Origin: an uncultured Dorea sp.
GTDB taxonomy: Bacteria > Bacillota > Clostridia > Lachnospirales > Lachnospiraceae
DNA: 64,000 nucleotides
Reading direction: 5' to 3'
Assembly: GCA_910588745.1 (NCBI GenBank)
Contig: CAJURK010000007.1
Location: 14,587 to 78,586 of the forward strand
Both the position numbers and the translations under genes were made by a program. This document shows positions 33,538 to 42,301 of this stretch, one piece after another (position 1 is the first letter of the stretch; each line of letters begins with the position of its first letter). The notes beneath the pieces were generated by a model, which did not search any database, was not told the DNA's origin, and saw nothing but the letters and a program-made list of their open reading frames with translations.

Positions 33538-34841
33538 TGGGATGGATGATGTTCCTTTTTCATATAGCGGCCGGGAGCGTGCGCGTTATTGCCGGCTTGT
33601 TCTTTGTTTTCCACCTGGTATCTGGTGTGAAACCAGGAAAGGCAAGCGTCGCAGCAGCGTTAGGCGCCGCCGCCGTTATCCAGGTTTTGTTGTCTGTTTT
33701 GAGTTTGCCGGATTTTTACCGTGTGGGATTAGAAGCTCTTCTGTATGCGGCCTGCATCGGCCGTATACAGAAGAAAGATGTGAGAATGAGCCTGTTTGTG
33801 GGAATTTTTTATGAAATTGCCGTCTTGTTTTGGCAATTTCTTTTTGCCGCGTGGCTGGGAGTCTTGTTCCGTTCTCCGGAGTTTCTTGAATCGAATGCGG
33901 GGAAAGGACAGATTGCGGTCTGGCTGTGCCACGGGCTTTTGGCTGTCTTTCTACTATTTTCCCGCAAATGGCGGAATATGTCGGTTAATGAAAGGTTCCG
34001 CTATTCGTCTGGAGTTGTGGCGGCAAGTTTTGTGGCGGTTATTACATTATCGGAGCAGAAGGCTCTTGCGATTGAAGAAGATACCCTTGATATGTGGACT
34101 CTTTTAGCAGTTGTCTTAATGATGTCTGTGCTGGTGTACCGTATAAGCAGGCAGTACGAGACGGAAAAAGAATTGGCAAGGCTGAAATCAGAACAGGCCG
34201 AATTGCTGGAACGGGATTATACTGCGTTAAATCATGCGTACGGAGTCAATGCAAAGCTGTTCCATGATTTTCATAATCATATCGGCGTACTTCAACAGTT
34301 CCTGTCCCATGGGAACCTAGACGGAGCCGTACAATATCTGGATGAACTCCAGGAGCCTGTGCGGGAAATGACGGATACCGTATGGACCGGGGACGAAACT
34401 ATAGATTATCTGATCAACAGCAAAGCGGTTCAGGCAAAATCAGACGGGATATGTCTGAAGATACAGGTGGAATTTCCACGGCATATCAATATCAGGAGCG
34501 CAGATTTATGTGCGATTGTGGGAAATTTTTTAGATAACGCCATGGAGGCGGCGAGGCAGGTGCCGGAGGAGGAGCGGCGGGAGATCCGTTTGACAATCCG
34601 CCGCATCAATCAGATGCTGGTTATCAAAACAGAGAATACTTTTGTGGGCAGGCTTCTAAAGAAGGAAGGTTCGCTGCAGACAACGAAGGAAGCAAACGGA
34701 CTGCATGGGTGGGGATTGAAAAGCGCGCAGACAGCCGCCGAAAAATATTTTGGATGTGTGCAGACCTCTTTTGAAGGCGGGACGTTCCGGGCGGTCGCCA
34801 CGTTATCTTATGAAGGGGCGCCAAGACCGGCAGAGCCATAG
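33537..34841 (+). CDS. GHKL sensor histidine kinase, AgrC-like
   Basis: Membrane sensor kinase of 434 residues with about six helices in the first 200 residues. A coiled-coil-like linker (EKELARLKSEQAELLERDY) leads to the dimerisation His region KLFHDFHNHIGVL. The ATP-binding part has VGNFLDNAMEAARQ (N box) and HGWGLKSAQTAAEKY (G box). ATG 33537 overlaps the regulator stop by one base. An upstream in-frame TTG at 33519 is less likely. It probably phosphorylates the adjacent LytTR regulator; the external signal is unknown. Confidence 0.92.
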   Translation: MGWMMFLFHIAAGSVRVIAGLFFVFHLVSGVKPGKASVAAALGAAAVIQVLLSVLSLPDFYRVGLEALLYAACIGRIQKKDVRMSLFVGIFYEIAVLFWQFLFAAWLGVLFRSPEFLESNAGKGQIAVWLCHGLLAVFLLFSRKWRNMSVNERFRYSSGVVAASFVAVITLSEQKALAIEEDTLDMWTLLAVVLMMSVLVYRISRQYETEKELARLKSEQAELLERDYTALNHAYGVNAKLFHDFHNHIGVLQQFLSHGNLDGAVQYLDELQEPVREMTDTVWTGDETIDYLINSKAVQAKSDGICLKIQVEFPRHINIRSADLCAIVGNFLDNAMEAARQVPEEERREIRLTIRRINQMLVIKTENTFVGRLLKKEGSLQTTKEANGLHGWGLKSAQTAAEKYFGCVQTSFEGGTFRAVATLSYEGAPRPAEP

Positions 34842-34868
34842 AGCCGGATATTTATATGAAGAAAACAT

Positions 34869-34905
34869 AGGGAGCTATCGGAATGATATGCTCCTTATTG
34901 TATTT
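34869..34905 (+). terminator. Probable terminator after sensor kinase
   Basis: AGGGAGC-TATC pairs with GATA-TGCTCCTT around GGAAT, with one bulged base, followed by ATTGTATTTT. It separates the two-component genes from the ABC transporter unit. Confidence 0.65.
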
Positions 34906-35031
34906 TAAACGGAAGCGTGAAGCGCGATTCGCGGACAAAAAACTACCGATTACAGACATTTTCGCATAAGTATTCTTTTTCGGTTATGATAAAAGCACAA
35001 CAAACAAAGAGCATTTCAGGAGGTAAACTGT

Positions 35032-35208
35032 ATGAGACATGTATATTTTCGTGGGATTTTAGCTGTAATCTGGTTGGCAGCCGCTATCATAAGCGGGATT
35101 TCGGGAAACGTTGCAATGGCAGTTTTTTATATCATTTTGGGAGGAGTATTTTTGTATTCTGCCTATAGAGCCAGGGAAAGAGAAAAGAGCGGCAGGGGAG
35201 ATGAGTAA
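35032..35208 (+). CDS. Small membrane protein of ABC exporter operon
   Basis: A 58-residue protein with two short hydrophobic helices (GILAVIWLAAAIISGI and AMAVFYIILGGVFLYSAY) and a basic/charged tail. AGGAGG lies eight bases before ATG 35032. Its stop is one base before the ATPase start, so it belongs to the transporter operon. I do not recognise a family; a role as an accessory or assembly subunit of the exporter is inferred from position. Confidence 0.75.
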   Translation: MRHVYFRGILAVIWLAAAIISGISGNVAMAVFYIILGGVFLYSAYRAREREKSGRGDE

Positions 35209-35209
35209 C

Positions 35210-35929
35210 ATGGACGGCTCTCTATTGAAAATTAAAACATTACGGGCATGGTATAACCGAGAAAAGGAGGTTCTGTCAGATTTTTCTCTTGAATTGGCAG
35301 AACATGAGGCTGTAGGGCTGATCGGATTGAACGGCGCGGGAAAGACTACGTTTTTGAAGATACTGTCCGGTTTGCTTCCGACTTTCCGGGCAGACGGAAT
35401 TTGGTTTGCCGGGCGTCCGGCGGATGTGCGGGACGAGGGCTTTAAGGCTCGTCGGTATACAGTGTTCGCCGAGGACAATTCGTTTCAGTATTTTACATTC
35501 CGGGAGTATTTGTCTTACGTATTTTCAGTGTATGGAAAACTTCAGCCGGAATTGTCGGAGCTGATACAGGGCTTTGGCTTTGGGGATTATATGGATGTGC
35601 TGCTGAAAGACCTTTCAACCGGCAGCCGCAAAAAGGTATTTCTGATTACGGCGTTTGCGTTAAAGCCGGAATTGCTGCTTCTGGACGAACCGGTCAACGG
35701 CTTAGATTTTCAGAGTACGGAATACTTATATAAGCAGATTGCCGGATACAAAGAATATGGAACGGTTTTGTTTTCTTCACACATTTTGGAAAGTATCACG
35801 CTGACCTGTGACCGCGTATGCGTCCTGGAGGACGGAAAAATCCGGAAGACGTTTGAGGGCGGCCAAATAAACGCTGCGGGTATCCGGGAGGTTCTGCACA
35901 ATGAATATGATGTTTCGCGCTTTTTCTAA
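35210..35929 (+). CDS. ABC transporter ATP-binding protein
   Basis: Cytosolic ATPase of 239 residues with all ABC motifs: Walker A GLNGAGKTT, signature DLSTGSRKK (a variant of LSGGQ), Walker B LLLLDEPVNGLD and the H-loop SSHILES. ATG 35201 is in frame, but it touches the GGGGAG site, while ATG 35210 is nine bases from it. The 3' end overlaps the permease gene by 29 bases. The STGSRKK signature is of the type found in bacitracin/lantibiotic-type and CcmA-like exporters. Cargo is unknown. Confidence 0.93.
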   Translation: MDGSLLKIKTLRAWYNREKEVLSDFSLELAEHEAVGLIGLNGAGKTTFLKILSGLLPTFRADGIWFAGRPADVRDEGFKARRYTVFAEDNSFQYFTFREYLSYVFSVYGKLQPELSELIQGFGFGDYMDVLLKDLSTGSRKKVFLITAFALKPELLLLDEPVNGLDFQSTEYLYKQIAGYKEYGTVLFSSHILESITLTCDRVCVLEDGKIRKTFEGGQINAAGIREVLHNEYDVSRFF

Positions 35930-37031
35930 GAAATTATTCGGAGCCGGATATGAGAGGCTGGTACGTACGCCGCTTGTATGCCTGATTTTATTTTGGGGAC
36001 TCTATCTTTCAGAAATAAAAGTACAGATTGCGCCTTTTGTTTTATATTTCATGACAAGTACTTTTACGGCCGGGGTCATGTGGCAGGCGCTTGTTTCGGA
36101 AGCGGAGGCTGGGAGTATGCAGAATATGCTTATGCTTCCCTTTCGGCGGCTGAAGCTCATCTTTGCCTATGTGGCTGTTTTAGGCGCCTATACGTTTTTC
36201 ACAAAAACAGCGGCTCTTTTAGCAGTGGTATTTGCCGTATCGGAATGGGAGTTGTCAGAGATTCTCGGAAGCGTGTTCTGCGCAATGAACGCAGTCTTGA
36301 TGACGGCGGCGGTTTTTTCTATAAAGAAATACCGGTATGCGGGTATCTGCTGGGCTGGCGTGTGGGCTGCTGGGATGCTGCTGTTGTGGGATACGCCGTG
36401 GTTTCTGCTGATGATAGCAGGTAATGCCGCTGCTGCGCTGCTGCGTTTGTGCGGCGCAGACGGGTACTCTTTTTATTCCGATGGGAAGTGCGGAAGACAA
36501 AGACGAAACAGCCATAACCGCTATTCGGTTTGGCGCTATCTTTTCCGCTATCTGGACGCCCATAAAAATTATGTTGTAAATATTGGAATGATGTGGGCTG
36601 TGGCTTGCGTACTTCCTTTGTTGTTTGGGAATATGGAGAGCGTGTTTGCGGTTCCCATTGGGTTTGCCATTCTTTCAATGAATACGCCGGTATGTATCCT
36701 GCTGTCCTGTGATCCGGCGCTGGAAGAGGCCGTTCGTTTCCTGCCCGGTCAAAAGAGAGCATTTTGCGCGCCCTACTGCCTGTTCATTTTTGCATGCAAT
36801 ATCATTGCGGAAAGCTTGTTTCTTTGCGGTTGGCAGTTCCGGGCAGGAGGTATTACTGTCCGGCTGGCGGTGATTGCTGTTTTCTTTGCATTGCTGAGCG
36901 CAGTATGTTCGGTGCTTTTGGAGTGGTACTGCCCGATTCGGGACTGGAAAATTGAAAGCGATTTGTGGCATCATCCAAGAAAATATATTGTGCCTGTGGT
37001 TATGCTTATGCTGGCGGCGATATGTATTTAG
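35901..37031 (+). CDS. ABC exporter membrane subunit
   Basis: Polytopic membrane protein of 376 residues with about ten hydrophobic segments, starting within the ATPase gene (29-base overlap) after GGGAGG nine bases upstream. No sequence family is obvious beyond an ABC-2-like layout; many Trp, Tyr and Cys residues occur in the helices. With the ATPase and the 58-residue protein it forms a three-gene exporter unit downstream of a LytTR two-component system. This resembles loci for peptide export or antimicrobial-peptide immunity, which is an inference. Confidence 0.75.
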   Translation: MNMMFRAFSKKLFGAGYERLVRTPLVCLILFWGLYLSEIKVQIAPFVLYFMTSTFTAGVMWQALVSEAEAGSMQNMLMLPFRRLKLIFAYVAVLGAYTFFTKTAALLAVVFAVSEWELSEILGSVFCAMNAVLMTAAVFSIKKYRYAGICWAGVWAAGMLLLWDTPWFLLMIAGNAAAALLRLCGADGYSFYSDGKCGRQRRNSHNRYSVWRYLFRYLDAHKNYVVNIGMMWAVACVLPLLFGNMESVFAVPIGFAILSMNTPVCILLSCDPALEEAVRFLPGQKRAFCAPYCLFIFACNIIAESLFLCGWQFRAGGITVRLAVIAVFFALLSAVCSVLLEWYCPIRDWKIESDLWHHPRKYIVPVVMLMLAAICI

Positions 37032-37239
37032 AGATTTTATAATTGTATTATTGCGTACAGTGTGCAGGAGTTAGCTGGAATTTAAATAACGCGATTGTTT
37101 TTTGAATAATTATTGTATTTTTGTAGGAAAAGAATTGGTAATTTGCTGGGATTTTTCGGGAAAAACAGGTATACTGATAAGTAAGGAACTATAGTGGATT
37201 TGTCATAACTATTTTACAGGGAAAAAGGAGGACTTGATT

Positions 37240-37947
37240 ATGGCTACACCTCATAATGCCGCCAATATGGGCGATATTGCCGAGACGATTTTATTACCGG
37301 GCGACCCGCTCCGGGCAAAGGTGATTGCGGAGACTTATCTGGAGGATGCGAAACAGTTTAATAGTGTGAGGAATATGTTCGGCTATACAGGCGTCTATCA
37401 AGGGAAACGGGTATCTGTTATGGGAACGGGCATGGGGATTCCGTCGATTGGGATTTACAGCCATGAATTGATTCATTTTTACGGCGTTAAGAATTTAATC
37501 CGGGTGGGTTCTTGCGGCGCCTGCCAGGAGTATGTGAAGATCGGGGATGTAATTATGGCGGAGGGCGCGTGTACGAACAGCAGTTATGCGCATCAGTACC
37601 AGCTTCCGGGAACGATGTGCGCCATTGCAGATTACGGCCTGCTGAAAACGGCGCAGGAGATAGCGGAAGAGAGGAAGGTTCCGTGGCATGTGGGCAATAT
37701 TCTGTCTTCGGATACGTTCTATACGGAGACTGCCGAGTGGAAGCAGTGGGCGAAGATGGGCGTGCTGGGTATTGAGATGGAAAGTTTTGCGCTGTACTGC
37801 GAGGCTGCCAGGGCAGGCGTGAAGGCGCTTGGTATTTTTACAGTTTCTGATTCGATGATTACCGGAGAGGAGACTACGGCTGAGCAGAGACAGAATGATT
37901 TCAGGCAGATGATGGAAGTCGCGCTGGAGACCGCGGTGAGAATTTAG
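37240..37947 (+). CDS. deoD: Purine-nucleoside phosphorylase
   Basis: Cytosolic enzyme splitting purine (deoxy)nucleosides with phosphate into base and (deoxy)ribose-1-phosphate. The 235 residues match the hexameric DeoD type. Motifs are MATPHNAA, LPGDPLRAK with the phosphate Arg, MGTGMGIPS, RVGSCGA, GIEMESFALY with the ribose-contacting Glu and TVSDSMITGEE with the catalytic Asp. The frame begins at 37234, but AAGGAGG sits eight bases or so before ATG 37240. It appears monocistronic; a hairpin at 37989-38030 follows. Confidence 0.97.
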   Translation: MATPHNAANMGDIAETILLPGDPLRAKVIAETYLEDAKQFNSVRNMFGYTGVYQGKRVSVMGTGMGIPSIGIYSHELIHFYGVKNLIRVGSCGACQEYVKIGDVIMAEGACTNSSYAHQYQLPGTMCAIADYGLLKTAQEIAEERKVPWHVGNILSSDTFYTETAEWKQWAKMGVLGIEMESFALYCEAARAGVKALGIFTVSDSMITGEETTAEQRQNDFRQMMEVALETAVRI

Positions 37948-37988
37948 TGCGGATTCCGCGGCAATTGCTCCGCTAAGGCGTGAAACGG

Positions 37989-38030
37989 CCAGGACGGGAA
38001 AGCGAGCAGGCGCATCGTCCGGGCCGGACT
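37989..38030 (+). other. Hairpin after deoD
   Basis: CGGCCAGGACG and CGTCCGGGCCG form a GC-rich stem with one A-G mismatch. There is no T run. It may slow transcription between deoD and the DUF3783 operon. Confidence 0.4.
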
Positions 38031-38059
38031 GCGAATAAAAAGTTCAGGGAGAGGGAAAG

Positions 38060-38491
38060 ATGGCAGTAAGACCGATTGTGTTACTTTACAATTTTACGGA
38101 TAAGAAAAAAAGGACAAAGGTGAGTACATTCTGCGCCATGAACGGCATCCGGGTAAAATCAGTAGGGAAGGAAGAATATAGAAAACCGCTGATTGCGCTG
38201 GCGGACCGTGAGGCGGAAACTTTGTTTCCCGAAGAATTGGCGTCGCCCGGCGTGGATGAAGATGGGCAGTGCGGGGAACAGAACCCGGGGCAGACGGATT
38301 TTGCCGAGGAAATGCTGGTAATGTGCCAGTTGGGTGGCAAGATGGACGGGCTGCTTGCCTGGCTTCGCAGGGAAAAAGTCATTGTTCCTTTGAAGGCTGC
38401 GCTGACCCAGAGCAACCAATTTTGGACCTCCCTGGAGCTGTATCGTGAGATTAAAAAGGAACATGAGATGATGACGGGGCAGAAGCTATGA
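38060..38491 (+). CDS. DUF3783 family protein
   Basis: A 143-residue soluble protein. The pattern IVLLYNFTD near the start, and the C-terminal VPLKAALTQSNQFWTSLELYREIKKEHEMM, are characteristic of DUF3783. It is first of four rightward genes (DUF3783, LRR protein, VWA protein, MoxR ATPase), with an ATGA overlap onto the next. The biochemical role of the family is unknown. Its C-terminal part looks like a small alpha/beta thiol-regulator-like fold by pattern only. Confidence 0.82.
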   Translation: MAVRPIVLLYNFTDKKKRTKVSTFCAMNGIRVKSVGKEEYRKPLIALADREAETLFPEELASPGVDEDGQCGEQNPGQTDFAEEMLVMCQLGGKMDGLLAWLRREKVIVPLKAALTQSNQFWTSLELYREIKKEHEMMTGQKL

Positions 38492-39420
38492 AGCAGTCTG
38501 AAAGGCAGGAATATGAAGAAATTACGGTAAACGGAATCACATATCGTTTGTCTGAGGAGGGCGGCCTAAGAAGTGCGCTGGTCGTTTCCTGCGGGGATTT
38601 AGAGGGCGTGGTGGTGATTCCGGAGGAGATGGAAGGGCATAAGGTGACAGGTCTTGCACCCTATGCCTTTTCTGCAAAAAGGATTGCGGGCCTTGTTCTG
38701 CCCGTTTCGCTGCGCAGCGCAGGCAGATATGTGTTTTACCGATGTTTTGCCTTAGAGAGGCTTATATTTTGCGATACGTTTACCGATATTGGCGCGGGGG
38801 CGTTTACCGGATGCCGGTTAAAGGAGCTGGAGATAGACTTCTATCAGGGAGAACAGTCCTGCCTGAAATTCATTGTAGACGAGATCCGGTACGCGCTGTG
38901 GGCGACGCTGCGCTACCACCGTTTGGACGGCCGGGTGGAGACCGCGAAGGTCGTGTTTCCGGAGCATTACGAGGAAGCGGTGGAGAATACGCCGGCAAGG
39001 ATCGTGGAAACCCATTATCACGGCGCGGGCGGTTATTATAGGCAGAGCTTTTATAATAGAGAGCTTAATTTTAGGGAATACGACGCTTTATTTCCGCTGG
39101 CCCTTGCCCAGGAGGACGAGGAAATCCTGGCGGACATTGCCGGATACCGCCTGCGGTTTCCTTATCGTTTGGAGAAGAAGGCGGAGGAGAATTATTTCGA
39201 ATATCTTGCCGGGCATATGAAGCAGGCCGGCCGGCAGAGCGTGGCGCGGGAGGATTTGGATATGCTGCGCTTTTTTGGAGAAAGGAAGCTTTGGAGCCGG
39301 GAGGCGCTAAATCAGGCGATCGAGACCGCTTCGGAGGAAAAGAAGCTGGAAGCGCTGGCTCTATTAATGGAGCAGAAGCGAAACCTATTTCCCGGCAGAA
39401 GGAAAACGTTTGATTTGTAG
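38488..39420 (+). CDS. BspA-like leucine-rich protein with helical C-terminus
   Basis: A 310-residue cytosolic protein with no signal peptide. The first 125 residues form one or two LRR_5 units (VVVIPEEMEGHKVTGLAPYAFSA, LVLPVSLRSAGRYVFYRC). The rest is helical and charged, ending with a repeat-like REALNQAIETASEEKKLEALALLMEQK, resembling an ankyrin-type module. It overlaps the DUF3783 gene by four bases and lies 50 bases before the VWA gene. An adaptor or substrate-recognition role for the MoxR/VWA pair is my inference. Confidence 0.72.
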   Translation: MKQSERQEYEEITVNGITYRLSEEGGLRSALVVSCGDLEGVVVIPEEMEGHKVTGLAPYAFSAKRIAGLVLPVSLRSAGRYVFYRCFALERLIFCDTFTDIGAGAFTGCRLKELEIDFYQGEQSCLKFIVDEIRYALWATLRYHRLDGRVETAKVVFPEHYEEAVENTPARIVETHYHGAGGYYRQSFYNRELNFREYDALFPLALAQEDEEILADIAGYRLRFPYRLEKKAEENYFEYLAGHMKQAGRQSVAREDLDMLRFFGERKLWSREALNQAIETASEEKKLEALALLMEQKRNLFPGRRKTFDL

Positions 39421-39470
39421 CTATCCGGTTTTTCGCATGAAAGACGGAACATTGGAAGGACAGAAACGGA

Positions 39471-40787
39471 ATGGACAAGCATATAGCGGAGAATCTGGAG
39501 CGGGCCTGCCGGTCAATTCTTGTAAATACAAGGAATGAGTTGTATCTTAAGATGCGTTTTCTGGATGTGGCGCTGTCTTCGTTTATTTATATCATGGATT
39601 GGGATATTTACCGGATGGGAACGGATGGGATACAGATGCAGTACCATCCGAAGGACTTGGGGGGACTGTACCGGGAGGACCGGGTTATGGTGAACAGGCT
39701 TTACCTTCATACGGTACTGCACTGTATTTTCAGGCACTTAATCCGGAGGAATGGGAGAGAAAAGGAATTGTGGGATCTTTCCTGTAATATTGCGGTGGAA
39801 TCCGTTGTTGACAGCATGAACCACCGGGCGGTAAGAAAGGCAAAAAGCTGGACGAGACAGGATATTTACCGAAAGCTGGAGGAGCGGATGCAGGTCTTGA
39901 CGGCAGAGAAGATTTACGCCGCGCTTATCAGGATGGAGCTTCCGAGACGAAAGCTTTTACAGCTTATGGAGGAATTTAATATTGACGACCACGGACTTTG
40001 GCCGGATGAGGACGATCAGGATAAGAAGCAGGAGATCGAGAACAGATGGAACAGGCAGGCGGAACAGATGGAGACGGATATGGAGACCTTTTCCAAAGAA
40101 AGCGTCCCGGATTCCGGCAGCTTACTGAAGCAGGTCAGGGTAGAGAATAAGGAACGGTATGATTACCGGCAGTTTCTGCGGAAATTTTCTGCGCTGCGGG
40201 AGGAATTGCACGTGGACGAGGACAGCTTTGACTATGGGTTTTACAGCTATGGGCTGAGGTTCTACGGCAATATGCCGCTGATTGAGCCGCAGGAGTGGAA
40301 AGAGGAGAGAAAGATTGAGGAATTTGTCATTGTGATAGATACTTCTATGTCCTGCTCCGGGGAACTGGTTAAGAGGTTTCTGGAAGAGACGTATTCGGCG
40401 CTTAGTGAGAATAACAGCTTTTTCAGAAAAGTAAATATCCATATCCTTCAGTGTGACGAGCAGGTCAAAGAAGACCGTAAGATTACCTGCGGGGAAGAAT
40501 TGAAGCGGTATATGGAAGAGTTGACGCTAAAGGGCGGGGGCGGAACGGATTTCAGGCCGGCCTTTTCCTATGTGGAGGATTTACTGAAACGAGGAGAGCT
40601 TAGCGGGCTGAAAGGGTTGATATATTTTACCGACGGGCGGGGAATATACCCGGCCAAGAAACCTCCTTATCAGACAGCCTTTGCGTTTGTGAGGGAAGAT
40701 TATGAGGATGTGGATGTTCCGGCATGGGCAATCAAGCTGATATTGGGAGAAGAAGATCTGGAACCGTATGTATCGGATCATAAATGA
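39471..40787 (+). CDS. VWA-like DUF2201 protein, partner of MoxR ATPase
   Basis: A 438-residue soluble protein. The N-terminal half resembles the DUF2201 putative metallopeptidase domain. Its metal motif reads HTVLHCIFRH, with Thr where a catalytic HExxH Glu would be, so peptidase activity is doubtful. Residues about 285-438 form a von Willebrand A fold with a full MIDAS: DTSMS, GGGGTDFRPAF and YFTDGRG. The MoxR-type ATPase gene follows 11 bases after the stop. MoxR/VWA pairs act as metal-insertion or protein-remodelling chaperones; the client is unknown. Confidence 0.83.
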   Translation: MDKHIAENLERACRSILVNTRNELYLKMRFLDVALSSFIYIMDWDIYRMGTDGIQMQYHPKDLGGLYREDRVMVNRLYLHTVLHCIFRHLIRRNGREKELWDLSCNIAVESVVDSMNHRAVRKAKSWTRQDIYRKLEERMQVLTAEKIYAALIRMELPRRKLLQLMEEFNIDDHGLWPDEDDQDKKQEIENRWNRQAEQMETDMETFSKESVPDSGSLLKQVRVENKERYDYRQFLRKFSALREELHVDEDSFDYGFYSYGLRFYGNMPLIEPQEWKEERKIEEFVIVIDTSMSCSGELVKRFLEETYSALSENNSFFRKVNIHILQCDEQVKEDRKITCGEELKRYMEELTLKGGGGTDFRPAFSYVEDLLKRGELSGLKGLIYFTDGRGIYPAKKPPYQTAFAFVREDYEDVDVPAWAIKLILGEEDLEPYVSDHK

Positions 40788-40798
40788 GGAGGCAGAAC

Positions 40799-42301
40799 AT
40801 GGATATTAAGCGGGCAAAACAGGAAATTATCGATGCGGTGAAGGCATATCTGATCCGGGATGAAGACGGAGAGTATCTGATTCCGTCTATCCGTCAGCGT
40901 CCGATCCTTCTTATGGGTCCTCCGGGAATTGGAAAGACCCAGATTATGGAGCAGATCGCGCGGGAATGTAAAATCGGACTGGTGGCCTATACGATTACCC
41001 ATCATACCAGACAGAGCGCGGTAGGTCTTCCTTTTATCCGGGAAAAGAATTTCGGCGGAAAGACTTTTTCGGTAACGGAGTATACCATGAGTGAGATTAT
41101 TGCGTCTGTGTATGAAAAAATGGAGCAGACCGGGCTTTCCGAGGGCATTTTATTTATTGATGAAATAAACTGTGTATCGGAAACGCTGGCGCCGGCTATG
41201 CTCCAATTTCTGCAGTGCAAGACGTTCGGTAATCAGAAAGTACCGGAAGGTTGGCTGATCGTAGCGGCGGGTAATCCTCCGGAGTATAACAAGTCTGTAC
41301 GGGAATTTGATACGGTGACTTTAGACCGGCTTAAGATGATCGAGGTGGAGGCAGATTACAAGGTGTGGAGGGAATATGCCTATCAGGCCGGGATTTACCC
41401 GGCGATCCTCTCTTATCTGGAAATCCGCAGAGAATATTTTTACCGGATAGAGACCACTGTGGACGGGAAGATATTTGTGACGGCCAGAGGCTGGGAAGAT
41501 CTGTCCCAGTTTTTGTATGCCTGTGAAAAAATCGGAAAAAAGGCCGACCGGGAGGTTGTGCATCAGTATATCCAGCATTGGACCATAGCGAAGGACTTTG
41601 CAAATTACCTGGAGCTTTATGAAAAGTATAAAAAGGATTACGGTCTTGATCGGATTGTGGAAGGACTTTGCAGCGACGCGGTGTTTGAGCGCGTCAAGTG
41701 GGCGGCTTTTGACGAGAGGCTGAGCATTGTGGGATTGCTGACAGGGAAACTGAACGAGCTGTTTCGGGCGGCTTATGAGGAGGACGCCTATACGGCCAGA
41801 TTGTTTGAGTATCTGAAACAATATAAGAACTGTGAGAATCTGGAGGAGGTCATAGCGCAGGCGCAGAATGATTATGAGAAGCTGAGGAAAGCGGAATTGC
41901 TATCCAGGCGGGAGAACCAGATTTGGCGCAGGGTAACGGATACGCTGGAGGAGTACCGGCTGCTGATCAGGAAAGAGCATCTGGATGCAGACGCAGCTTT
42001 CGGGCGGGTGCGGGAAGAATTCCAGAAAGCGGTTTCAGCCAGGGAAAGGTTTTGCGACAAGGCGTCGGAAGGTCTGGAACATGGTTTTGATTTTATGGAG
42101 AGGGCGTTCGGGGACAGCCAGGAGATGGTGTCTTTTGTGACGGAGCTTGGCGCCGGATGCTACAGTATCTGGTTTCTGCGGGAAAATGACTGCGATCGGT
42201 ATTATAAATACAACAAAGGCCTCCTGCTTGACGAGAGGCAGGAAGCCGTCTTAAAGCAGCTCGACGAGCTGGAACAAAGTCTGGAAAGAGGGTTCAAATA
42301 G
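40799..42301 (+). CDS. MoxR-type AAA ATPase
   Basis: AAA ATPase of 500 residues. Walker A is LMGPPGIGKTQ, Walker B is ILFIDEINC, and sensor 1 is VAAGNPPEYNKSVREFD with an arginine in DRLKM. A long C-terminal helical extension, beyond the usual MoxR size of about 320 residues, occupies the last 200 residues. ATG 40784 is in frame, but GAGGAGG (40786-40792) lies within that reading, so ATG 40799 is the start. It works with the VWA protein upstream. Its 3' end overlaps the convergent permease gene by eight bases. Confidence 0.87.
   Translation: MDIKRAKQEIIDAVKAYLIRDEDGEYLIPSIRQRPILLMGPPGIGKTQIMEQIARECKIGLVAYTITHHTRQSAVGLPFIREKNFGGKTFSVTEYTMSEIIASVYEKMEQTGLSEGILFIDEINCVSETLAPAMLQFLQCKTFGNQKVPEGWLIVAAGNPPEYNKSVREFDTVTLDRLKMIEVEADYKVWREYAYQAGIYPAILSYLEIRREYFYRIETTVDGKIFVTARGWEDLSQFLYACEKIGKKADREVVHQYIQHWTIAKDFANYLELYEKYKKDYGLDRIVEGLCSDAVFERVKWAAFDERLSIVGLLTGKLNELFRAAYEEDAYTARLFEYLKQYKNCENLEEVIAQAQNDYEKLRKAELLSRRENQIWRRVTDTLEEYRLLIRKEHLDADAAFGRVREEFQKAVSARERFCDKASEGLEHGFDFMERAFGDSQEMVSFVTELGAGCYSIWFLRENDCDRYYKYNKGLLLDERQEAVLKQLDELEQSLERGFK

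Noticed and set aside
32818..34841. Complete agr quorum-sensing locus
   Set aside because: No AgrB-like membrane peptidase or AgrD-like peptide gene is found in the surrounding sequence, including short frames.
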